Shown here one piece after another: positions 51,745 to 60,321 of a DNA stretch of 64,000 nucleotides (positions are counted from its first letter, which is position 1; each line of letters begins with the position of its first letter). The translations under genes were made by a program, and so were the position numbers. The notes under the pieces were generated by a model. That model ran no database searches. It was given only the letters and a program-made list of their open reading frames with translations, and was not told the origin of the DNA. The DNA comes from Ophiobolus disseminans. Its lineage: Eukaryota; Ascomycota; Dothideomycetes; Pleosporales; Phaeosphaeriaceae. The DNA lies in assembly GCA_010093685.1 (NCBI GenBank), contig MU006222.1, forward strand, positions 1,483,301 to 1,547,300, written 5' to 3'.

Positions 51745-53252
51745 ATGCTGGAAATCAGGAGGTGTACCTTGGTTTTGAACCTAGACAGCGGAGGACTCAT
51801 CCTGACGAGTACGTCACTGGCAATCGCACTCATAGTTCGCATAGCCCGCGACACCTTGACCCCAGTGGACGCCGCAATCGGTGCGATGATACTTGATGGA
51901 CAAAATATGGCATTGACAATTCAGCTTACGGCGAAAGAGACGTTCAATTCAGGATGGCAAGTGGGTATAGCAGTAATCACGCAATTCGTTGGGCTTGGAA
52001 CCATATCCGCCATCGTTTCCAGGCTCAACGACCGCTCATATGCTTCTGAGGATTGCAGCTGTCTAGCACTCTTTTGGTGGGGATGGCTCGGCAACTGCTC
52101 GCCCTCAATATCATCACTGGAGTCGATTGTATTCTGGACGTACTTCGCCTGCCGGTTCATTGGCAACCTCCAGGCATCGTTGCATGCGCTGTGGAACACT
52201 GCTTCTTTCGATCGCGCGGAAAAGGATACTCGTGACACAGCGAACAAACTCAGGAAGCTCGGTGGACCTCTTTTCGGTATCATATATTCTGTTGAGAATG
52301 TGTGGGTTCAGTCCAGGTTGGTGGAAGGAAGGGCCGTGGTACCTCCGATGTGAGGCAGGCACGGCTGACTGTAACGTCCTTACGCGAAGTTGGTGTGGCC
52401 TCTTACACGGAACAACACGATAGTCAATACAATACGTTGCAGCCACCCTACCTCGTCCCTCCTCCCACTCGGTTCTCTATGGTAGTCATACTACTACAGG
52501 GACCTTGTTCCAATATATTCATATTTTAGCGAGCGTGGTACGGCTCGCTACGGAGAGTACCCAGCCACGTTGACTTTCATGTGTGACCTCTACGCTCTTT
52601 TCGCCCTTACGTCTCTCGTCAACGCTGAAACAACCATTCGCGACTTCGGTATTGCGCCATCATCAGCAATCGACTCTACTGGACAGGTCATTGCTTTGGT
52701 CAATGCGTTTGCCGCATTTTCCCGCGTATGCTGGCTGTTCGTTTTTCTCTTTCTCCACAAAGACTCTGAAACAGGTGGGCTCAACTGGCCTTTCAAATTG
52801 CGACTGTTGCAGCTCTCGAACGATCCCAAGTTCATCAAGCTCTCGCTTGATGCTCGTCCGTCCCCCGACTCATTACCTTTGGGTACCATGCTTCAGGACC
52901 CTCTTGATGTCACTTCAAAATATGTCGATCATGTAGCAGTTCTCGAAAGCGATCAAAAACGGGAGAGGTTCGAGAATTACTCGAACATGACAACAAGTTT
53001 CAGGGAAAGCCGGTTCAAAATTTTCGGCCACAAGTTCGCATGGGACTGGCAGTGGTCTGAAAAAGAAGTGGCACCCAGTATGGAAATTATATCTTTAACC
53101 CCGAACCCGGCATATCTGCGCGAATCCGCTGCAAGGGACGAGATACAGTGAGACTTTGGCGCAGGCACTCAATGTGTTACTGTGAACATTGTAGTGCAAA
53201 CGAAAGTCGCCACTGGTATCAAAACATCTTGGAGCAGCGGCTGGGGTTATAG
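51745..53252 (+). CDS. Uncharacterised polytopic membrane protein
   Basis: Proposed exons 51745-52349, 52500-53147 and 53195-53252 give 436 aa in phase. Intron 1 (150 nt, gtgagg donor) is longer than others here and less certain; intron 2 is 47 nt. If intron 2 is not used, the frame ends at 53151. Hydrophobic helices lie at about 10-33 (GGLILTSTSLAIALIV), 68-92 (GWQVGIAVITQFVGLGTISAIV), 125-140 (ESIVFWTYFACRFIG), 228-246 (FMCDLYALFALTSL) and 262-290 (VIALVNAFAAFSRVCWLFVFLFL). The C-terminal third is hydrophilic. No family is recognised. It lies just downstream of the NB-ARC gene on the same strand, which may be coincidental. Confidence 0.5.
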
Positions 53253-53546
53253 CTTTCAGTCGAAGTGTGCTGCCGCTTGGGATGTTATCATGTCAGCTGT
53301 ACCTCTCGCTCCCGAAGACATGGGGTTCAAGAGAAACCGAAGAAGGCACCATGCCGAGCAATACGTAGTTGAACACGACAGAAGTGTACTACAGTCATAC
53401 TCAGTACGGGAGTACGTTCTCACCAGTGACGGACCTGCACTTTATAGTGTCATGGTAAACTGCGGATGATCATTGAGGTTGTGCAACCACGGGTCCCACC
53501 ACCTACACATCGATCAAACATACGATCTTTGAAGAACAGATTCACG

Positions 53547-53770
53547 CTTTCTTCTTCTTCTTCTTCTTCTTCTTCTTCTTTGTGACGGTGTGAGGAGAGG
53601 GGAGGACTGCGCTGCATTGGCTATCTGAGGTGGGATGAGCTGCATATATACATGACCAACCATGAGCTATCCCAACTCGTACTAGAGTGGTTCTGGGCAA
53701 GGCCCAAACCGTTACATTCTTCTTCTTCTTCTTCGCAGCAGCAGCACCAGCAGCAGCAGCACCAGCATCA
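53547..53770. repeat. CTT/CAG-type microsatellites
   Basis: An uninterrupted run of about eleven CTT units ends near 53580. A second compound run is CTT x5, then CAG/CAC-rich triplets (gcagcagcagcaccagcagcagcagcaccagca) at about 53715-53770. Read on the minus strand, the runs encode poly-Lys and Ala/Gly-rich stretches in one open frame. Confidence 0.8.
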
Positions 53771-53888
53771 GTCAACATGTAATCTCCAAAGAAAGTGTCG
53801 GATGTGAGAGACAGGGCAGAAAAGAGGGAGAAGGTTGTTGTATTGGAGAGCTATAGAGAGCGATTATATACACAACCAGATGAGTAAG

Positions 53889-53940
53889 CATGTGACTAAT
53901 AGAGTCACATGAGATGCAGTTCACATGTACTATGTGAACT
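53889..53940. repeat. Two adjacent perfect 9-bp hairpins
   Basis: CATGTGACT (53889-53897) pairs with AGTCACATG (53903-53911) across a 5-bp loop. Six bases later AGTTCACAT (53918-53926) pairs with ATGTGAACT (53932-53940), again with a 5-bp loop. All four arms carry the TCACAT/ATGTGA core. They may be dyad protein-binding sites or foldback transcript elements. Confidence 0.7.
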
Positions 53941-54505
53941 AAGGTGCCATGCTGACAGAAAGGGTATACACTCCCTTCGCAGCAGCAACAACTACCACAC
54001 TCTTCCCTTAAGTAGGTCCATCCAGCATAGGTATACTCCGTAAGCCTAGCGCATCAATCAATCACCTCCAGTTATTCAGCAAAACACGAAGCTGTGATAC
54101 TTCCTTCCACAAGCTCCTCCATCTCTATAACCAACCTATCGAATATCAAAACCCCTTTTTTGAACAACATGTATCTACTCGCCCGAGGCTGACCAGAACG
54201 TACGGTTTCCGTCCTTATGAGACGTCAGGCGGATTTCGAATGTATCCTAAATATCACCTCTATAGCGTTAACAACAGCGTCGAAGCGATCTGGTCTGGAA
54301 TCTCATGTAAGGCAATTTGTGGACTGGGGCGTGAGTTTCTTCGCCAGTATACTCACGTCTACACAAGCGGCGTTAGGCAAAGAAATTGAACAGTCATGTG
54401 TGCAATGCTTTCAAAGCTGGTACCGAGACAAGATTGTAATCACTGCAACAACTTGATAGATGCTTTGTACATACCCAATCATAATATACACCAACCCAAT
54501 CCCTC

Positions 54506-54600
54506 ATCCCCCCCCCATCCCCGCCCCCAGCCTAAACCTTCACCCCACCCCCAACCTAAACCCTCACCCTCCTCCCCCCCTCCACCTTCTTCCTCTCCAC
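54506..54600. repeat. C-rich tract with duplicated CCTAAACC..CACCC
   Basis: A run of C9 and C/A-rich sequence contains two copies of CCTAAACC[T/C]TCACCC about 30 bp apart. The second overlaps the stop codon of the mL50-like gene on the minus strand. The motif looks telomere-like only superficially; there is no CCCTAA array. Confidence 0.5.
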
Positions 54601-56667
54601 CTCCATATTCTCCAGCACCGCCCTAGTATGCCTTGCCAAGTCAACCGCCGCCTCACTCGGCAGCGGCATCCCAAACTCGGGCACCGCAAGCGAGCCCTCC
54701 CTCGCCCCCCTCCTCCTAAGCGCATACGGCACTTTCGCATTCCTCGTCGCAACGCGCCCTGACGCTGCGCGGACTTGACTGTCGAGGAGGCCGCGCTCGT
54801 AGAGGGCGTAGTCGATGACTTTGGCTTGGCCGGTCTTTGTGCGCTTTTCGGTTTTGTTGGCTTTTTGGCGGCGCAGTTCGACGTTGCCGAGGCGGATGAG
54901 GTCGCCGAGGTCGGCTCTGCGTCGAGATGTTGTTGGAGTGGGTGCTTGTTTAGCGCGCTCTCGGGCTTTTTGGCCTTCGATGAAGATGGCGCTGTGGAGA
55001 GTGGTTGGTTGTGGCTTGGCTGCGGCGCAGAGGTGCTCGTAGAGATCGCCAATCGTTTTGGAGGAACTCAAATGTGGATCTGATATGTGAAGGCCGGTAA
55101 GTTGGTGAAGGCGTTTATAAAGCTGGTAGGGTCAGTAAAACACTGCTAGAATGGACCAGGACTGGACTTACTGCGAACTTGAAGTTTATGTCAGTGATGG
55201 GTACGTGCCACCATTTGACTGTTTCTACATGTGCTGGAGCAGATGATGAAGTCTTAGAGCGCGCTGCACTTCTCAGGGTGGCGATCTCATCTACTAGCCG
55301 CTGTGCACGGTGCTCAAGGACAGTATGGCGCAAATCAATGACGGCCGAACGTGATGCCTCAAACGCGGATGCGAGCTCGACCAGACGGGAGGGAGTGGCA
55401 ACGATTGGTTCTGCCACGGGCTCTGCGACCACTACTATCTCCTCGACCTTCTCGGTCTCAACAGGTTTGGCGCGCGGTACCGGCCGATTGGACATGAAAT
55501 CGAAAGGCTTTCTGTCGGGGTCAGCTTTGACGATCGCCGCCCGCTTGAAAGCTGGTGTCGCAGGGTCCATGGTAGGTGCAGGCTCCTGTAGCAAGACCGG
55601 ATCAAGGAGGTCCGCTGCTTCGTCGATGAGTACCTCCTCGTCCTCTAGTACCTCGACTTGCTCTGCCGATTCCCAGGCCGGTGTGGTTTGCATGGCTTGG
55701 ATAAAATGTTCGGCATTCTTGCCCGCGGGGTATGCAAGTGCAAATTTGCCGCTTTTCGTCTTGTAAAGCTTGATATCCTTCACCCAGTCGGGAGCGTCAT
55801 AGATACCGCGGTTGGGGGACTTTGCCAGATCCATATCCAGACCGGCCTGCTTCAAAGCATGTACCTCGACGACGGCTTGAGCGAATCGATCGCGGATCTC
55901 GGTGGACTTCTTCGCCTTAGCATGCAGACCGAAGCTGCGTAGTGTTAGTACTTTACTCTGCAACGACGGCCCTAGCGTCCGAGCTAGCGCATCCATACAT
56001 ACTTGTATTTGGTGTATGGTTTCCCCGTGACTTCGTGCACCGCCTGGGCCAACATGAGATTGCCGTCGCGCAGCGTGTACGGTGTGCTGGTCAGATTCTC
56101 GATCTCGTTGGCCATGTTCAAGCTCATGGGCGTGTAAGTTTGCTTTGTGAGCTTTTGGAACTCCTTGGCCATGTCGCTTTCGAGCTTCCGCTGCAGCCAC
56201 CCCTCTGCGCCCACGTGCATCATCTTGAGCCCTGGCTTCGAGTCGTGAATTTCGTCGGCCGGCAGATAGAGAAACCGGTCTTTGGCCTGGCGTTCGATCC
56301 TGCGTTGAGCCTTTTTGGTACTACCCATCTTGATACGTCGACCCTCCTCTTCGAGCACCTCCTCATAGTCGCCCTGCTCTTCTGGCGCTATCCGCACAGG
56401 CGAGGTCGGATCGTAGGGGTCGACATGTGCGCCGATGGGCTCAGAGTCTCCCAGCAGTCGCTTCTGCCATCTGCGCACAAACTGCTGATGCTTCTTCTTG
56501 TCCTGCTTCCCGGGGTTGAGGAAGGCGTTGGAGGCGGTGGTGGAGAATGTGGCGGCCGAGGTGCGGGCATGCGTGCCGGGCGCAATTGCAGACACGCGAT
56601 GCCGTATTGGTAACTGCAGAGGCGTGGAGGGATCAATTGCCCGCGAGGGGCGCGGTATCCGGCGCAT
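54556..56667 (-). CDS. Mitochondrial ribosomal protein, L50-like (mL50)
   Basis: Exons 56667-56003, 55934-55172 and 55122-54556, joined across introns of 68 nt (branch TACTAAC) and 49 nt; 664 aa, phases agree. The N-terminus is a typical mitochondrial presequence (basic, Ser/Thr/Ala-rich, ... AATFSTTASNAFLNPGK). The splice between exons 2 and 3 creates DINFKFALYKRLHQLTG then LHISDP and KTIGDLYEHL. That pattern, with a KxxLxxRLxQLTG helix, DPxLS and a following Tv/iGDL helix, resembles the mitochondrial ribosomal L50 family. Residues ~230-470 are charged and low complexity. The C-terminus is Arg-rich. At 664 aa it is longer than animal L50 proteins (~160 aa), as expected of a fungal version with extensions. 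The first exon alone could be mistaken for a separate protein. Assignment to the L50 family is probable, not certain. Confidence 0.68.
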
Positions 56668-56837
56668 TGGGGTCGTCGTGTCGAGTTGGATGCCGTCGGA
56701 ATTTCTCTCGACATGCAAGTGCAAGATGCGCTAGCACGCCGCACGGGAGCCAATCAGCATCACGAAAGCGCCGCACACTTGGGTTCGAGGTGTCAAATGG
56801 TCAATGGATGTACTCACTTCTAGGTGTTTTGTCATGA

Positions 56838-58215
56838 CTATTTATCTCCTGAAAACTTCTTCACCAGCCATGTCGAACCTCGCTCCTCATACTCGGCTTT
56901 ATCTACCAGCACTTCCTTCAGCAGCTCTGGCTGGCTGGCGAACCTCGCTGCACCCAGCCAGGTGTGCTTGACAGGGTCGTCCGCACGTAAAATGTTCAGC
57001 AGGTACTGCGCTGGTATGAGTGCCCTCAGCTCGTCCTCCAGCCGCTCAGTGAAGCCCTTGACGAGCGAGTTCCCTCCCACCACCACCACATTCGACAACA
57101 ACCCCACCCTGAGGGCCTCTGGCAGCCCGCTTAACGACTCCATTACTGCACCGGGGATGCCTGCTTCTTGTATGCCAATGTCGGAGGGGCTGAAGAGCAG
57201 CTCAGGCACGGCAAAGCGCTCGTTCCCCATCGGCAGCAGGTCCTCTCGTGGGCCCTGCAGTGGCTGTAGTCGACGCGTGCGTTGTTTTGCAGGGTCATGA
57301 GGTCTCGCATGTCCATGTATTGCCGTCTCGTAGTCCGGCAGCACATAGTCAACCACAACACTCGAGTCCAGCTCCCGCTTGTTCCCCAGCCGCCCTTTCC
57401 ACGTCCGCTCCAGATCTTTCGAGAAGTGCTGCGACGAGGGCGCAACGTATGCAGTCGCTTCCTTGATCTCGTTGAGCAAATACGTCTCCTCCATGAGGTT
57501 GTAATGCCGGAGCGACGCCAACTCTTTCAGGTAGTTTGTGAGCAGCTTCCCGCCAACCGTGAGCCGTCGCACAGCCGACTGGAGGAGCCTGCCATTGTAC
57601 AGCGGGAGTATGGTCGTGTCCGAGTATGAGGTGTCGATGACAAGCAGGCACTCTTGCGGTAGGGTGGAGAGCGACGAGGGGTTGGACGTGTGGTAGGCGT
57701 TGAAGCGCGGACCCACGCTGCGGTAGTATGCCGCGAACTCGAACTGCTCAAAGACAATCTCGTCGCAGTTCTTCTGTAGTTCTTTTGGGCAGTTGGGCTT
57801 CTCAGTCAGGAGCAGATTCGTCTCTTTGGGGTCACACTGTTGGCATATCAGCTTCCTGCAGGCTGATGCATTCACTCGGCGCACCCACCCTCAACCCCTC
57901 CCCCACCGATCCCATGAATTCGTGCTCCCATATTGCCTTTTCCGCCTCCCAATTGACGATGAAGCCCTTCTCTACCGGCCGTCTGAACGCCAATTCGCCA
58001 AAGTCTTTGCACGAGTCGAGCTCAGACGCGACGTAGGTGCACTTGTCGCGTGTGCTGCGCGCGACGCAGTTCGGAATGACCCTACAGTCATCGTAGCTAG
58101 CTTCTGCGGACGCGCCTGAGACGACGCCAGCTTTTATCGTGTATGCGCCGTTGTCGAGAACGAGCGTTCTGTTTGGCCCTGCTACGGCCGATTTTCTGGA
58201 TCCTTTGGGTGGCAT
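56838..58215 (-). CDS. arp6: Actin-related protein Arp6 (SWR1 complex)
   Basis: Exons 58215-57889 and 57836-56838, 52-nt intron, 441 aa (family about 400-450). Actin-fold signatures: LVLDNGAYTIKAG (18-30, phosphate-1), CRVIPNCVARSTRDKCTYV, DFGELAFRRPVEKGFIVNWEAEKAIWE, then, after the splice, CDPKETNLLLTEKPN. Next come FEQFEFAAYYRSVGPRFNAY, LLVIDTSYSDTTILPLYNG, and VPELLFSPSDIGIQEAGIPG with NVVVVGGNSLVKGF. These are specific for Arp6, the SWR1 subunit involved in H2A.Z deposition and, in filamentous fungi, chromatin-linked gene silencing. The splice chosen makes LRCDPKETN, matching the family's LKCDP context. The neighbouring upstream gene starts in the same orientation beyond 58340. Confidence 0.9.
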
Positions 58216-58339
58216 CTTTGGTGCAGGAACCGTCCTCAGTTGCGGCTTGGTGACAGAAATCGCGACTAGCGTCTTACGTCATCACGTGCAGGGTCAAGAC
58301 GTGCCTGCCTTCGCAACAGCAAACACCATCGCCTCACTT

Positions 58340-59870
58340 TCACCGCGATACTGCATACACCTCTATCTGCCCGCTCCATCCGGCGATTGATTGCCCTTGT
58401 CGCGATCCAGCGCCCCTTGAATCGCCGAATCGTTCCAGCTCTGGCTTTACAACTAGCTGTAGGCTTTCCGCGTCACTTCCTACCACCCTCAAGACGTCTT
58501 CGCTCCCACGAGGTACTACAACGAACAGCCGGTATCGCTGAGACGTTATCTCAAGCCATAGGTTCGCTGCTGATTGCAGTATTTCATCGAGAGCGCCCTG
58601 CTCCTCTTCATCGAGCGTGGTGATATGGCCCAGCGTGATGCAGACAACGCTGAGCATAGCGACTCGTGCTTGACGGTGGCTCTCGATGATTGACTGATCA
58701 TTTTCCGTCCGCGGCTCTGACGAGCTCAGCGCAGTCAGGAACACCTCGGCGTTCTTGTATCGCTTCATGTTCAGGTCTGCTTTCTCGCCTTCCTCCAACC
58801 TGTCATACTCTGCACTCATCAGATATGCAACTGGACGAGATTCGGGCACGCTTACCGCGGCTATGAGCTTCGTACAGCTCGGAATCGAACACCTGGCCAT
58901 ACTCGCCCATGATTCGAAATGGTGTCCGGAAGACATGCTCATGGAGAGTGAGCCACAGGCAATTCTGCACCAGATGCTGCTTCAGCTTTCTGGTATTGTG
59001 CGAACGCATTGTCCCCATCTCAACCTCCGAGTATGGCCAGCTTGCTTCTAGGTGCGGATCCCACTCGATGCGCGAGAATTCTTCAATGTCGGTGCTGAGC
59101 TTTTTGAATCTCATGACCACCTCGCGATCTGCAAGACCCTTTATGTGCTCTCGACTGGAAAGGTCCTGCTTGAGATCTTCATTGACTTGCTGAAGTTGCT
59201 CTTTTTCTACAGTGTGTATGTGGTTGAGCTCACGGACGGTTTCGACATGTTTCGCCTCTCGATTTCGATGCTCCGTTTGCCACAGTTCCTCATTCTTTCT
59301 CAATCGCCCACTCCAGTCTTCCTCACTTTTTCTCAACCGCCCGCTCCAATCTTCCTCAATTTGTTTCAGCCGCCTGCTCCAATCTTCCTCTTTCTTTCTC
59401 AGTTTCGCCATGGCCAAATCCTGTGTTCTTTGAAGATCTATCTGGTGTCTCTGATGCACTTCTTTCAGATGTTCTTCATGATTCAACCTCTCGCTTCTAA
59501 TAATGTTGTCTTTCTGAGCCACTCGGTGTTCAGCCTGAACCTTTGCCTGCTTTTCAAATCGAATGTCTGTCTGACTATCGTGATACTGCGACATGAGCTT
59601 TTCGTACTCATTAAGCACATTCTTCACAAATTTCTCTGCGCTTGAGGATAATTTCGGCGGAGACAGTGCAGAATACCTTGCACTGGCGTTGTAGATGATC
59701 TGCTTTATGCGCCTGATCTCGAGCTCAAACTCACTGGGTGGCAGTTGGTCCTGTTCGTGTCAACATCCGTGGGCTCAGAAGCTTTTCCACATTGTAGGAG
59801 ATTCTAGACGTATACACACATCTGCACTCCCCAGTCCGAGATACTGCTTGGTTTTCTCCAGCTTGCCCAT
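58340..59870 (-). CDS. Coiled-coil protein of unknown function, divergent partner of Hsp70-like gene
   Basis: Exons 59870-59820, 59750-58856 and 58809-58340, with introns of 69 and 46 nt; 471 aa. After MGKLEKTKQYLGLGS and PPSEFELEIRRIKQIIYNAS comes a long, highly charged coiled coil (about 60-225). It contains four tandem 11-residue units around EEDWSGRLRK (135-172, about 33-bp DNA repeats at 59284-59395). A conserved-looking globular part follows at about 231-320: LSTDIEEFSRIEWDPH, SHNTRKLKQHLVQNCLWLTL and FRTPFRIMGEYG. The last ~155 residues are helical. Similar proteins with NTRxLKQ and TPFRxxG elements are common in filamentous ascomycetes as uncharacterised proteins. It is divergently transcribed from the Hsp70-like gene, starts 451 bp apart, which suggests co-regulation. 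No enzymatic motif was seen. Confidence 0.78.
59284..59395 (-). repeat. ~33-bp minisatellite inside the coiled-coil gene
   Basis: Three to four in-frame copies (CGCC[C/T]GCTCCAATCTTCCTC-type units on the plus strand) encode EEDWSxRLx(K)x repeats. The last copy is diverged. Such in-frame repeats can change length between strains. Confidence 0.75.
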
Positions 59871-60321
59871 GGTTCCTCAGACGACTAATCGATATGCCGG
59901 CTCCTGAGAGTTTCGACGAAAGGCTGTATACCTCAAGTATCGGACGCTTGCGTGCTCATAAGATATGTTCCGCTTGATGCGGCAATCTCACTGGCTGCAC
60001 TCAGCCGGCCGCCATGCGGAAGACTTACGTGGCTCTAGCTTCGTTGTGGGCGTGGTGACCGGTCGTCTATCATTGCCGTTTCCGGCGACTGCATGAAGCA
60101 CGCGCAGCATACTTCTCAGCTTTCACTTCGTAATCTTAGTCGACCGGAATCTTCCACAGCCCGAGTCATGCATGTCTCTCCGCGGCAGGTGCATAGTCTG
60201 CGCTACTGTAGCCCAGCCGTGTTCGGGCTTCCCAAGTTTTCGATCCTCATTGTTCCTATTTCTTCTTATGACCTCTCGCAGCCGTGAATTTGAGATGGCA
60301 GGAGTATAATAATGGTCGAAA
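59871..60321. promoter_or_regulatory. Divergent promoter, coiled-coil gene/Hsp70-like gene
   Basis: 451 bp between the two start codons. No clear heat-shock element array was identified by eye. Confidence 0.55.

Larger units (their letters stand above)
53253..54555. other. Repeat-bearing intergenic interval
   Basis: 1.3 kb without a supported gene. It holds two trinucleotide microsatellites (53547-53580 and 53715-53770), a pair of adjacent perfect hairpins (53889-53940) and a C-rich tract (from 54506). A minus-strand frame spanning both microsatellites (53542-53778) encodes Lys-rich ends and is treated as repeat-derived. Confidence 0.5.

Noticed and set aside
54480..54600. Interstitial telomere repeat
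   Set aside because: Only two imperfect CCTAAACC copies; no CCCTAA array.
55115..56200. Separate 361-aa gene in the mL50 locus
   Set aside because: Its 5' part overlaps exon 1 in a wrong frame; splice sites with good branch points connect its core to the flanking exons.
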